A stretch of DNA of 64,000 bases from Ahaetulla prasina (taxonomy: Eukaryota > Chordata > Lepidosauria > Squamata > Colubridae): NCBI RefSeq assembly GCF_028640845.1, contig NC_080548.1:4768314-4832313 (forward strand), given 5' to 3'. Under the pieces are notes generated by a model. It ran no database searches. It was not told the DNA's origin and saw only the letters and a list, made by a program, of their open reading frames with translations. How positions within the stretch are numbered: position 1 is the first letter of the stretch; each line of letters opens with the position of its first letter. The translations under genes and the position numbers were made by a program. Below are positions 23,236-55,392 of the stretch, piece by piece.

Positions 23236-23822
23236 CCCAACCTTGGCAACTTTACAATTTTACTCAGGATTCCCTTAGGAAGTATGCACAAAAGAGATGG
23301 CCTGGAGGAAATCAGCTGACCAGCATCTAGGGCTTACCCCAGCACCGACCATGACCGGAACAGAAGACAGCAATGGCTATTAGGCTCACCTTTTGTCCAT
23401 CATCTGGCCGGCCACAGAAGGAAGTGAACAGGAAAGATTTGACTGGCAAGAAACTCCCCCCTACTACCCCTGCCTTTATATTTCTTAATTTTTAACCAGT
23501 GATAGGACAGCTTCAGTACAAGGATGCTCTATAACCATCTAAGGCCTTTTTCCTGCACACAAAGGTTCTTGTTTCAAGCTACTGCAACACTGGAGGAGAC
23601 ACAGGAAATATTATCCAATCCCTGAACAGTGTGCATGTGACCTTTGATAAGTCGCATCCCTCGTGGTTTTATAAACCTTTTCATAACATTTATTAGTCAG
23701 AAAAAATGCTGCCAAACTTCGAGTCTTATATACCTCCCTTTCCCCCATTCTCTTTCTTCAAAAGGGTAATCCCTTCCATCCCTTCAAGGGTTAGCTGAAA
23801 TCATTTCAATTCCTTCTTCTAC

Positions 23823-24030
23823 AGCAGTGTTTCTCAACCTTGGCTCCCAGGCCGACTTCAACTTCCAGAATTTCCCAGCCAGACATGAGTAATTCCAGGA
23901 GTTGAAGTTCACACATCTTAAAATTGCCAAAGTTCAGAAACGCTGGTCTACTGTCTACTCAGGATGGACAAATGTACACAATAGAATGTTTTCTGGAGCT
24001 GTTAAAAACTCTTTTCTGCTGTGAAGATTT
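23823..24030. repeat. Foldback MITE (23823-23945) plus local repeat unit, copy 3
   Basis: The foldback cagtgtttctcaacctt / agttcagaaacgctgg is followed by ctactgtctactcaggatgg and the rest of the unit. Most diverged of the three copies. Confidence 0.65.
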
Positions 24031-24035
24031 ACAGG

Positions 24036-24532
24036 ACTGCCTGCCATTAAGAACCTACAGCACTAGGTTGTTTTCTATGGAGGCTGGGGAAGAGAGCAGA
24101 GGAAGGACTGCAGTTCAGATTACAGACCTTATGTTTTTTGCTAAGATGAAAATACTTACAAATGCAGACACCCCCAACAAGCCCTCAGGCAGCCCAGAAC
24201 ACCAGCAAGAAATACTCGCAAGACTGGGTGGTTGTTACAGCTCTTACTGCTCCACAAAACAGGCTGACAGAAATTGAGAGTATAAAAATAAGATATTTTC
24301 CTTACCAAAGCAAAACCAAACCAAAAGAAATGGTAAAAAAGACATACAAAGCTCAGGGCCGGCCTGACTGCATGATTCTCAAGCCCCGTGCTCCAGCATG
24401 CTCCACGACCCAGTGAGGAAACGCTTCTCCTGCAGGGCAGGGCACGCAGCTGAGGGGCCCCTCGATGCAGTCTCGGGTGGCCCTCAACAATACTCGGAGC
24501 TGCTGTTCTCTGTCACCTTCTGCAACTCGCCC
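24036..24532 (-). other. TMEM39B: Likely TMEM39B 3' UTR and flank
   Basis: This is single-copy-looking sequence after the TMEM39B stop, with no gene of its own. No AATAAA hexamer on the minus strand is convincing in this interval; one occurs near 23690 in repeat-like DNA. The 3' end of the transcript is therefore not fixed. Confidence 0.4.
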
Positions 24533-44602
<20,070 letters not shown>

Positions 44603-44603
<1 letters not shown>

Positions 44604-44700
44604 CATCGCCAGCAGGATCGTTCAGCTCCGGCGACCGCGGGAAACAAGATGGCGGCGGCGCGGCACGCTCTCGGCACTGGGAAAGGGACGGCGGCCGGCG
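44603..44700 (-). other. TMEM39B: TMEM39B non-coding exon 1 (5' limit approximate)
   Basis: A strong donor reads GATGG|GTGAGG on the minus strand at 44603/44602, inside the CpG island. Joining it to the acceptor at 42617 gives a 5' leader with no coding part of the protein. The transcription start cannot be fixed from sequence, so the right limit is a guess. The last four exon bases (ATGG) open a nine-codon upstream reading frame that ends in exon 2. Confidence 0.65.
44646..44656 (+). promoter_or_regulatory. YY1-type motif AAGATGGCGGC
   Basis: This is an exact YY1 core, 43 bp upstream of the exon 1 donor and in plus orientation. YY1 sites of this form sit at the start of many housekeeping genes. 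The ATG inside it also opens a 53-codon plus-strand frame (44649-44810) that I take to be incidental. Confidence 0.55.
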
Positions 44701-44967
44701 ACAGACAAAAGGCCTGTTGCGGAACCCGCATGAGCGCGCCCCGCCCTTTATCTGGAAGGACCTTCGGAAGATGCGCGCGCAACACGGTTTGCCCCGTACT
44801 CTTTTCTTGATCGAATTCCAGCGTGACCGGAGAAATGGGAGTTGCGCCCAGATTAAAGGAACCGTTTTGGCTCAGGAGCCAAGCCCCGCCCTCCTCCCGT
44901 CCCAAGGATTCCAGTCTAGACAAGGCGGCGCTCGTAACTCACCAGTCTACCTTGCGAAGCTGTTAGA

Positions 44968-45147
44968 GAGGTGCAATGACCCACCCTGAGCTTGGAAGCC
45001 TGAACAGTGTCGGATGGGAGACCACCATTAAATCTCACAGCACCAGCTAAGCTAGGCAACAAATAGCCTGGAATATTTGGCAAACTTTTGCCTAGTCAGC
45101 TATGTGGACAGGTCCTTGGAGTCGGCAGGAATGAAGCTACTTTTTAA
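44968..45147 (+). mobile_element. 5S rRNA-derived SINE, internally deleted
   Basis: 'acccaccctgagcttgg' and 'gtcggatgggagaccacc' match 5S rRNA with the middle missing; the tail 'cttggagtcggcaggaa' resembles squamate SINE tails. It abuts the TMEM39B CpG island. Confidence 0.65.
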
Positions 45148-47269
45148 TTCAGACTCTAATCCTTTAAACCATCTTTCTCCAGCTGCCCAGTGAAGTGAAG
45201 CCCTTGGCTGCTAAGGCTGGTTGCTTCCCACAACAATCTTTGGCACTGCAATTTAGCACTTATCCCGACAGCATTTTGGCATTAGGTCTGTGATTGTCTT
45301 ATGCCAACATTTTCTTCTTGATGTACTGTACAAAAATGGCCACTGATAAAGATCTTTTTATTTCCAAAATGGAAACTCAGCCCACCCTTCTTAACTTTAG
45401 ATAACTTGCTTTAAATTAAAGTGAAAAATTATATAGCAGGAAATGTTGCCTGCATATAACTAGAATCACCAACTTGCATTTTCCAGAGCTGTGCATTTAC
45501 ACTAAACGCTATTTATGCTATTTTTTGGTCCCACCTGCTCTCTACACTTTTGGAGGAGTATTTGACCATTGGATTATTTAAATTTGATCAGCCTGTAGTC
45601 AACATTTACTTTCTTGACAAATATGTGCATCCTTTGAATATTTAAGAAGATTGAAACATAGTTTAAATCGCTAAATTTGTTTTTCAAAGGGTTAAACATT
45701 GCAAAGATAATAAAAACGGAAACAATATATTTAGTATTATGACCTTTTGTTCCAACAGCTATGAATGAAAAGGGGAAAAAAGTACCAAGCTCAATTTCTG
45801 TGCTATATGTGAACCTTTTTTGGGGTTGCTTCTAGTAACCCTCTAGTAACTGAGAAGTTAGAAAGCACTAAGAACTATTTGGCAGAAGGAATCTTTCAAC
45901 GTCCAGTCCAAAATGTGTGGAAAGAATTACATTCATTTCAAAGAAGAAGGGTGCAATTATAATTAAATCCATTTTTTCCTGTTACCTACCTGATAACAAT
46001 AAGCTTTCTATTTTCCATATTCTTTCTTTCAGTACTGTGATAAATGTTTTGCCTGATCCATATGGAGCCTAAATTATACTTTAAAAATAAAGTTCAGCTG
46101 AATGTCTATAGGTTGCTCCATTTAATGAAATGATTAACATAAAATCATACTTTTTTAAAAAAAGAGGAACCTTTATTCAAATGTACTGTACTATCATAGC
46201 AATGAAAATAGATCCAAATCACACTCCTTTGTTCCAGTACTAACCATAAAAAGAGTTAGAAAGTCATTCTTTTAAAATATGAAAGTGCATGGAGCAATTA
46301 ATTACCAAATTATTCAGATCTTGTTGAAACACTTTACATAGGTATCAATTAGTCTGCAATGTCATTTTATGTCAGCCAGAATTTATAGTACTTCCAAATT
46401 TACAACCAAAACTTAGGGAAATAAGCTAAATGGGAAGGACTACATATCTATAAAATAAGCCTCCTTGAAGTCCTGTCCAGTACACATAGAGTTGAAAAAG
46501 TTTGGAAAATCTCCAAGACTTGATAAGAATATGTTCTATTATAAAAGTTGTTTCCAAGTCATCTTCTTTGATTTGAAGACTCCACCTATTTGGAAAAAAA
46601 ATGGAGAAGATTACTGAAAATACAGCACTTAATTCTTGATTATGTTCAACAGTTACATGCCAATGGTTCTTAATCAGTGGCACAGTATAATTTAGTGATT
46701 TACAGTCAGAGCCCCCGAAACAATATTCATGTTTTCAAATTGCTCCTGAAATTTCAGTGAAAGTAAGATATCCATGTTGGGTGCCAAGATAGGTTTTAAT
46801 TTCCATTACATACTCGAGAGACATGTCACTTTCAGTTTAACAGGTAACTTGCATCTTCAGACCCATATAGAAATCATTGTAAGAAGAGGGTCATGTTAGT
46901 CTATGATAGTCTATGACTATCATAGGAGCCTGGTAAAGTTTTTGCAACTGACAAATTTTATTCAAAGGCATTATTCAAAGGCACCTATTGATTGCAAGTA
47001 GTCACGGAAGCTTATGCCTTTGGATAAAATGTGTTAGTCAGAAAAGGTGCTACTAGACTTCTTACAAAGAATTCACTAAGCTGTTAGATCTTCCATTAAT
47101 GATTAAAGGGAAACCAGTCTATCAATGTGGAACATTTTTACAGATTGTTCCAGGCAATGAGCAAAATGTACCAAAAAAACCCCCAGAATACTCCAAGAGC
47201 AGTCACAACAAAATACTGGCCATTTTTAGAAAAGCTTATGGACCAATGGTATGTATAAAGTGGCTGTAA
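45148..47269. other. Intergenic AT-rich DNA, no gene
   Basis: No coding frame above 85 codons and no clear repeat except a short element end near 46985-47065 (tggataaaatgtgttagtc). Confidence 0.5.
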
Positions 47270-47434
47270 CAGTGGTGAGTTGCTCCTGGTCCAGCCCGGT
47301 TCAGGTGAATTGGTAGCGGCAGCAGGAGGCTCCGCCCACCCTCCCAGACATCATCAAAAATGCTCTGCATGAGCAGAAGCGCCACGCGCTACCAATAGTG
47401 AACTGGTAGCGCCGGGATTTGAAGCCCACTACTG
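47270..47434. mobile_element. hAT MITE
   Basis: Ends cagtggtgagttgctcc and tgaagcccactactg are inverted; 8-bp flanks ggctgtaa and ggctttaa differ at one base. Confidence 0.75.
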
Positions 47435-47934
47435 GGCTTTAAGCTCTGGTATTAATATATTTAAAGTCCCTCTCTGCAAAGCTTGACTCTCCTGCCAGTC
47501 TGAAAAAAAATGTTCTAAAGTTTATTCTCCAGCCTGGGGTCCTACATGTTTGTGTGGGATAATTCTTACATTTTTTTTCCCAGCCAGGCAAGGTGATTTG
47601 TTCAGTTTGTTTTAAAGGTACAGTACACTTTCTTTTTATGGTGTTTTAGCATCCAATTTTGTTTTGTTGTTCTGAACTAAGTAATACAGCATCAGATCCT
47701 AGCACTTGAATTCTTCTAACTGGGAACTGTTTTAGAGAGATTGCTAAGAAAAGCCAAGAGTTGTCCGATTATATTTCTGCTCTTTAAAATTCACTAGGCT
47801 ATTTCAATGCTATCATACTTTCTTACTTCGATGTGAAATTTAAAAAGGGAGCATGATTTAGTCACACACTAGAAAGAGTTTCTCTACTATAGGTTGAGAA
47901 TAGCCACCCACTAGAGATTATACGACCTTTTCTG

Positions 47935-48212
47935 CTAGTTGTTAAGAGAATCACACAGCTGTTAAGCAAAACCAGTTTCTCCCATTGTCTTTGCTTGTTG
48001 GGAACACCCTGGGAATGTTGCAAACAGCAATCAGGTGACCTGGGACACTGCAACGGTTATAAATACATGCCAATTGACAAGTATTCAAATCTTGATCCTG
48101 TGACTATGGGGATAATGCAATAGTCAAAAGTGCTAGGAAGGATTATAAGTAACTTTATTCATCATAACTTTGAACAGTCATTAAACAAATGGACGTACGT
48201 GAAGGACTATCT
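47935..48212. mobile_element. TA-flanked MITE, partial
   Basis: Interior order of the family (gttaagagaatcacacagc to gtgaaggactatctat). Confidence 0.6.
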
Positions 48213-51200
48213 ATCATCCTGAGTTCAAGCTGTCAATTCAGGTCCATGCTCTTTGCTGTGCAATGCTGGTCCACAGCTAATTTGCTTATCATTGGTCTTT
48301 TTTTAAAAAATGATTTTCTATTAAATACATTTTTAGTGCTTAATAAACATCGTGTTTTCTGGATATATAATTTACTTAACAATACAAATTACATTCTTAA
48401 ACTCCACCCGTTTTTTCCAACCATTGGTAAAATAAATTCCATGTACCAAATACCACAAAGGATAAGAAATCAACGCCAACAATACCAATTTCTAATGACC
48501 CAATTAATTAGATATAAAGTGATGTTTAGATGGCTGACATCGGATGGGATTCTAATAACATGGCAAGGCAAAAATACAAAGTAGATACAATAGAGAAAGC
48601 AAGAGAATTTTACAACCTACATTTTACACAAAAAGAGGAACAAGAAAGTAAAGAAGAAACAGACAGCAAAAGTCAGGAAGAAGAACAATTAGAAGAAAGA
48701 GAACAAGAAAAAGAAATAAGAAAGAGCCAGGAAAAAGTACGAGATGAAAGAGGCGAAAGTAAGAACACAGATGGAGACAAGGAATACAAAAATACAACAA
48801 TGGACAATAGACAATGGAAGAGGCACTTACACTTTTCTCAGTAAACAGAAATGGACTAAATTCACCAAAAAAGAGAACACAAACATTCACAAAATTATGA
48901 AAATTAGAAGCAGACGTGATAAGTCTTCAAGAGGTACACATAGAAAAAAGATATCAAAAAACATTAGAGAAATCAAAATTAGGTAAACTATATACATCAT
49001 TGATACAAAAAAAGAAAAGAGGACTAGCGGTCTATGTAAAAGGAAGGATAAAATCAGAATTAATCTATACAGACGATGAGGGGAGAACAGTAATGGTAGA
49101 ATTAGAAATGGAAGAGAAAAAATTATTAGTAATATGCTCCTAACAAAAACCAACAAGGATTTTTTTAAAAAATACATAGCAAAATAATAGACCTAGAATA
49201 TGAAAATATCTGTTTAATTGGAGATTATAATGCCATTGTAGATGCTAAAAAAGATTATAAGACCAACAAGAAAAATAAGAGGAAAAAAATATTACCAAAT
49301 TTTTTTTTCAAAATGACATTGGAATTAAATTTGAGAGATGTATGGAGAAACACATGAAGAAGAAAATCAGTACACATTCTACTCCCACCCACAACCTTCC
49401 TGGACCACAACTGATATGGCCTAGATGTCTGCAACAATTCGGACAGGTTTAGAATCAATAGATAGGGGTAAATGAATGGGCGGATCACAATCCAATCACT
49501 ATAAAATGGAGAGGATGAAAAACATTGAAAAGATGGACAATGAACCAAAATATTTGCAGAGACAGAGAGTATAAAAAATGTTAGAAAAGGAATTGGAATC
49601 ATTTTTCACAATAAAAAAAAAGACGCCTCTCTACAGATTATCTGGAACACCACAAAAGCATATATACGCGGACTGACCATTGCGTATATAGGAAGGAAAA
49701 ACAAGGAAAGGAGACAGAACCAAGAGAAGTTATATGAAGAACTTAAAAAAGCGGAAGATAAATTACAGGAAGACCCTCAAAACAGAAAAGCAAGACAGGA
49801 ATGGAATCTAACCAAACATAAAATAAATTTGATAACTCAAAAGGAAATTGCCCAGAAAATAAAAATGATAAAATTATTTTGAATTCGCGAATAAAACCGG
49901 TAGATGGCCGGCATATAAACTGAAAGAAGAAAAAGATAAAAGAATGATATACCAACTCAAAGATGAGAATGGGGAAATACAATATAGAAGAGAAGTTAAA
50001 AAGAAAATCATACAAACCTTTTTCTCAAATTTATATAATCAGGAAGAAATAGAGGAAGAAAAAATTAAGCAATACATAGAAAGATCAGAAATGAATAAAA
50101 TTTCAGAACAACAAAAAGAAATAATAAACAGACCAATAACTAAACTTATTGAATTGGCGCTGAAAAAACATAAGAACAATAAAACACCTGGCCCAGATGG
50201 ATTACCGGTGGAAATATATAAAAATCTACAGGAAAAATTGGGAGATACTATGCTAGAAGTATATAATGAAGCCCTGGAACACACAAAAACTCCGACAACC
50301 TGGACTGAGGCAATAATCATCATAATTCCCAAAGAAAATACAGACTATCATTTAATACAAAACTATAGACCAATCTCTTTACTAAATACTGACTATAAGA
50401 TATTTGCAGCAATTATAGCGGAAAGAATAAAAAAAATTTAATCACTACATACATCCAGATCAAAATGGATTCTTATCAGGCTGACAAATGAAGAGTAATA
50501 TAAGAACAATAATAAATACATTAGAATTTTATGAGTCACACCCAGAAAAACAAACTTCACTGGTTTTCCTTGATGCTCAAAAGGCATTTGATAATTTGAA
50601 TTGGAAATTTCTAAAGGAACAACTAAAATTTATGCAATTTGGGACAAAATTTGAAAAAAAGATAGGGGAAATCTATACAAAACAAACAGCAAGAGTAATC
50701 ATAAACACGATGACGCTACAGAACACATTGAAATAACAAAAGGGGAAAGACAAGGATGCCCACTCTCTCCACTATTGTATATACTAACGCTGGAGATGCT
50801 CTCAAAGAATGTTAGAGAAGATCAGGAAATAAAGGGTCTAAAAATAAAAAATGAGGAATACGAAGTCCAGGCCTTTACCGATGACTCGGTATTTATGACA
50901 GAAGATCTGCTAGAATCAGGACCAAAATTAATTAAAAAATTAGAAGAATTTGGAGAAGTTGCAGGATTTAAGATTAACAAAAATATATCAAAATTAATAA
51001 TTAAAAAATCTTACAAAGAAACAGGAAAGAGAATTGGAAATTAATACACAAATTCAAGTAACTAAGAACATAAAATACTTAGGAATTTGGCTAACAGCAA
51101 GAGGCTCCTCTATTAAAGAAGATAGTTACGATGAAATAGTAAAACAGATTACAAAAGATTTGGATAATTGGAGAAATTTACATGTATCATTATTGGGTAG

Positions 51201-51558
51201 GATAGCCACCATTAAAATGAATATATTGCCAAAGCTGCTCCTCTTATTTCAGGTCATACCAATAAAATTAGAAAAAAAAATTCTTTGAAACATTAAATAA
51301 CAGCCAAATTTATTTGGCAAGGAAAACAACCAAGAATAAGACTTAAATTTTTACAGGATACAAAGGACAGAGGGGGGAGGGGTAGCACTTCCAGAATGGG
51401 AATTATATTATCAAGCTGCTGGCATAACCTGGCTAAAAGAATGGATAGCACTAAGGGAGAAAAGAATATTAACGATCGAAGGGCATGATTTACAAGTGGG
51501 GTGGCATGCATTTTTTTGGGATGGGAAATATAAAACACATAGTTATTTCAAAATAGCG

Positions 51559-51806
51559 CAGGCTGGTAAAGCCTGTTATTAAGAACACAAAGCCTGCAAT
51601 TACTGCAGGTTCGAGCCCGGCCCAAGGTTGACTCAGCCTTCCATCCTTTATAAGGTAGGTAAAATGAGGACCCAGATTGTTGGGGGGGGCAATAAGTTGA
51701 CTTTGTAAAAATATACAAATAGAATGAGACTATTGCCTTATACACTGTAAGCCGCCCTGAGTCTTCGGAGAAGGGCGGGGTATAAATGTAAAAAAAAAAA
51801 AAAAAA
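51559..51806 (+). mobile_element. tRNA-derived SINE inserted in L1
   Basis: Lacks most of the A-box head (starts ggctggtaaagcctg), has B box ggttcgagccc and the same middle and end as 38523-38808, then an A-tract. Confidence 0.85.
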
Positions 51807-51907
51807 GACATATAATAAGAAATGCATTACTACAAATTTGGTTGAAAATAAAAAAACAGCACTATATGAAAATCCCAATTTGGCGTTCACAAACAGAAGC
51901 ACTAAAG

Positions 51908-52651
51908 CGGGGGTCACCAACCTTTCAGACCTCAGGGACCACTAAATTCATAATTTTAAATCCTGTAGACCACTAATATGATCTGCCTAATGACCGGCTG
52001 GGTGGGCGTGGCTAGGTGGTCATGTGACTGGGTGGGTGTGACCAACATGATGTCACTCACGTCAAGGGGCGCCTCTCCTCGGCCGTCCTCTCCCAGCCAC
52101 TCCTCTCCTGCCCGCCCAGGCTCTTTAGGGCCCCAACAGGAAGCAGTTATTGGAGCTAAGCAGCCACCATGAGAAAAGAGTTGGCAAAACAGCTGGCTTT
52201 GTTCAAATTGGATCTGGCCGAGAAGGAGGTGCAGCAGAAGCACCTCACTGAGGACTACGAGCATAGGCTTTCCAAGCAGAGGGAAGACCTGCGGGAGTGC
52301 AAGGCCAGGTACCGGAACCTGGAGGCTCAGTGGGCTGAAATGGTCAGTCAGTTCCAGGCCATGATACAGTCCCACTGGAATGAGACCCTCCGGCTCTTCG
52401 CCACCAGTGGCGCTTCCCTCCAGCTTTCGCCCAAAGCTGCGCACCAGGAGGCCAAAGCAGACCTCAACTCAAATTTCTGCCCCCCTCTGACCTACACAAA
52501 AAGACCGTTCATTACACAAAACGTTCATTACACATATCTGGCCCAAGGGCCATAGTTTGAGGACCCCTGATTTAGTGCAATATAAAAAATGCAAATAATT
52601 TTTCTGCAGACCACCAAAATTTTCTTACAGATCACCAGTTGATGACTGCTA
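51908..52651. mobile_element. hAT-like element carrying a coiled-coil reading frame
   Basis: The left end cgggggtcaccaacctt and right segment tttagtgcaatataaaaaat match the 174-bp element at 54097-54270. The 8-bp flanks cactaaag and tactaaaa agree at six positions, and removal restores the L1 frame. About 590 bp (51977-52567) have no counterpart in the small element. Confidence 0.75.
52169..52555 (+). CDS. Coiled-coil reading frame inside the hAT-like element
   Basis: 128 codons start at an ATG in the context gccaccATGa and end at TAG. Residues 1-60 are a charged heptad-type helix (RKELAKQLALFKLDLAEKE, QKHLTEDYEHRLSKQREDL). Residues 60-100 hold RYRNLEAQWAEMVSQFQAM and a Trp (HWNETLRLF). From about residue 104 the frame runs into transposon end sequence (gggccatagtttgaggaccc), so the protein is cut short or fused to non-coding DNA. 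Codon composition is GC-rich, unlike the AT-rich L1 around it. It is likely a captured host exon or retrocopy. I do not recognise the source; expression is unknown. Confidence 0.5.
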   Translation: MRKELAKQLALFKLDLAEKEVQQKHLTEDYEHRLSKQREDLRECKARYRNLEAQWAEMVSQFQAMIQSHWNETLRLFATSGASLQLSPKAAHQEAKADLNSNFCPPLTYTKRPFITQNVHYTYLAQGP

Positions 52652-53715
52652 TACTAAAATACCCAAATTTAATAGAATTAAATAAAATAATAAGATATAG
52701 AGATTTAATAGAGCAACAAGGGAAACTAAAAACAAAACAAGAATTGCAATTAGATTTGAACACAGATATAGGCTGGTGGACATATACTCAAATGCAATCA
52801 AAATATAAAGAAGGCAAAAAAACTTATGAAGCAACATAAGTATATGAAATTATACTAGGGACAGATGAGAAGTTAATTAGCAAGATATACAAATTTTTAT
52901 TGTATTATAAAATGGAAGAGGAGTTAGTGAAAGACACAATGATTAAATGGGCACAGAACTTTAATTATACAATAGATTTGGAGAGATGGGAAACAATGTG
53001 GCAAGTAAATTCTCTGCGACATACAAGGAAAACCAGTTGAAGATGTTTTACAGATGGCACCTTCCACCTACAAGACTTGCAAAGATATTCCCAAACAATA
53101 ACTCAACATGTTGGAAGTGCAAGAAAACACATGGAACATATTACCATCTATGGTGGACGTGTCCGGCAGCAAAAAAATTCTGGCCAAATATAAAGAAATG
53201 GCTAGAACAACCAACTGAAAATAAGCCGGAAACATTTTTACTAGGAATTCTTATGAGAACATACGTCACAGAAATAAAATATTTGACTTTACACATTATA
53301 ACAGCTGCACGAATAACATACGCACAAAATTGGAAACAAGAAAAAACACCAACAGATGAAGAAGTGATAGGGAAAATTTTAGAATGTGCCGAAATGGACA
53401 AGTTAACAAAAGAAATTAAAGAGAAAGAAGAGACAGATTGTTATATAATCTGGAACAAATGGTATGAATGGTTTAAGATTAGAAATAAAGGAACAAAATA
53501 AAGGGGAGAAATTAGAATTGTACAATATGTAAATAATACATAAGAATGTAGAAAAATAAACCTATTACTATTAGATAATTTAATGTAAATAAAGAAAATG
53601 GGATAAGAAAGAAAAGAATAATTGAGAAATGAGGGGAAAGGAGATATTTATCTGTTGTGTGTTGTGTGTTTATCATATTGTGTATCACAATAAAACAATT
53701 TTTTAAAAAAATTCC

Positions 53716-54062
53716 ATGTTTGATAATATTCTACCTCCTCTTTCTGTTTAATTTTCAATTTCAATCTATCCATCTCTGCACAATCTAGTATCTTCTTAAC
53801 TATTTCTTCATCTCGTGGTGTATCTTCATTTTTCCAATATGATGCAAAAATAATCCTCGCTGCTAAGACATGTAATATTAAATACATACTTTTCTTATCA
53901 AGTTTTTCTGATATTATACCTAATACAAAAAAATTCAGGTTTAAAATCTACATGTTTTCCTATCATCTTTTCTAACCACCTGTGTATCTTTGCCCAAAAT
54001 GTTATTGCTTTGACACAAGTCCACTACAAATGATAAAATATACCCTTTTTTTATGCTTATAA
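53716..54062 (-). mobile_element. L1 ORF2 C-terminal fragment, reverse
   Basis: Minus-strand translation resembles the end of the L1 at 48425 (AARIIFASYWKNEDTPRDEE compared with AARITYAQNWKQEKTPTDEE). It abuts the A-rich end of that L1, suggesting the plus L1 landed in, or next to, an older reverse copy. Confidence 0.7.
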
Positions 54063-54096
54063 TTGATCTAGGAGTACCTGGCATATTGGTTTAGAG

Positions 54097-54270
54097 CAGG
54101 GGTTACCAACCTTTTGGACCTCAGTGACCACTAAATTCATAATTTTAAATTCCGCAGACTACTAATATGAATTTTTTTAAAAAATAAATAGTATTTAGTG
54201 CAATATAAAAAATGCAAATAATTTTTCTGTGGACCACCAAAATTTTCTTGCGGACCACCTGTGACCTCTG
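54097..54270. mobile_element. Small hAT MITE (empty relative of 51908)
   Basis: Ends caggggttaccaacctt and gtgacctctg; 8-bp flanks gtttagag (54089-54096) and gcttagag (54271-54278) differ at one base. Confidence 0.8.
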
Positions 54271-54532
54271 GCTTAGAGCTTGAGATTTCAAAAAAAGGAA
54301 AGTTTCTGATTGTACAAGCTGTCAGAGAGTAGAACAGGCCATGAATTGCTGAGTACTCCTTTGTCAGAGGTCTTAAAAAGGAAGTAGGTGATCATGGATC
54401 AGAAGTGCCAGAGTTAGTACAGAACCTGTACAAAGCAGGGAGTTGAACTAGGTCATTAGTCAAATTTCTATGCTGATGCAATCAATAGACATCTTGGTGG
54501 CTAACAAGGTGTAAAATACAATTGGTCTAGTG

Positions 54533-55350
54533 CAGGGGTCTGCAACCTTAAACATTCAAAGAGTCAATTGGGCCTGCCGCAGAAAACAAAACACAGGGAG
54601 CCACAAAACTTGGGTGGGCATGGCTAACTCATTCCCACCCAGTCACATGACCCCCCCAGCCACGCCTACCCAGGTTTTGTGACTCCCTGTGTTTTCTATG
54701 AGAGTCCCTCCCTCTCATCTTTCTCCCTCATCTCATCTCATCTCTCTTTCTCTCTTATCTTTCCCTTTCTCTCATGTCTTTCTTTTTCTCTCTATCTTCC
54801 TCTCCTCCCTCTCTCATTTCTCTTACTATGTCTCTCTTTCACTCTCTCATCTTTCTTTGTCTCCCTCTCGCCTTTTTTTCTCTCTAGCCCTCTCCCCCTC
54901 ATCTTTCTCTCTCTCATTTTCTTTCCCTCTCTTGCTTTCGTGCCCCCCCTCCTCTGTGTGTGTATTTCTTGCTCCCTGTCTCTGTGTCCCTTCTAATTCT
55001 CTCGGAAAGCCCTGCGTGCTCTCCTTGGGGCTTTTTGTTACCCATTTTTCTTTCTTCCTTTTAGAAATCTGGGCTGGCTGAGGAACGAATGAACCGCAAC
55101 GGAGGCTTCCCTCCTCCTCCTCCCCCTCTCCCTCCTTCTCCTCTCATGACCCCCTGATCAGCTGTGGCGGGGCTGAGAGGGTGCACACGAAGAGGGGAGG
55201 GGGAGGGAAGCCTCCGTTGTGGGTTCATTCGTTCCTCAGCCAGCCCAGATTTCCAAAAGGAAGAAAGAAAAATGGGTAACAAAAAGTCCCAAGGAGAGCA
55301 TGCAGGGCTTTCCGAGAGAGTGAGAAAGGACATAGAGACGGTGAGCAACA

Positions 55351-55392
<42 letters not shown>

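Larger units (their letters stand above)
48850..53501 (+). pseudogene. L1 ORF2 (endonuclease, reverse transcriptase, Cys-rich C-terminus), broken
   Basis: Order as in L1 ORF2p. The endonuclease starts near NGLNSPKKR and has ISLQEVH. The reverse transcriptase follows with KTPGPDGLPVEIYKNL, QNYRPISLLNTDYKI, LVFLDAQKAFDNLNW and GERQGCPLSPLLY; its catalytic box reads FTDD (50874-50885) where active enzymes have FADD. A C-terminal Cys/His region (CWKCKKTHGTYYHLWWTC) is near 53120. Several stops and frameshifts plus two insertions make it inactive. Removing the hAT-like element restores the local frame (QTEAL-K-YPNLIE). Confidence 0.88.
48425..53714 (+). mobile_element. L1 LINE, 5' truncated, with two younger insertions
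   Basis: It begins inside ORF1 (FRWLTSDGILITWQGK), carries a decayed ORF2 and ends with AATAAA near 53691 and an A-rich tail. A SINE (51559-51806) and a hAT-like element (51908-52651) interrupt ORF2. Divergent copies of its tail lie reversed at 53716-54062. Confidence 0.88.

Noticed and set aside
1..24500. KPNA6 exons, expected downstream of TMEM39B
   Set aside because: No frame resembles the importin-alpha N-terminus or its Arm repeats as I recall them; the gene may lie beyond the left edge or have moved.
54679..55081. Ser/Leu/Phe-rich plus-strand frames resembling membrane proteins
   Set aside because: Translation of a tctc-rich low-complexity tract.
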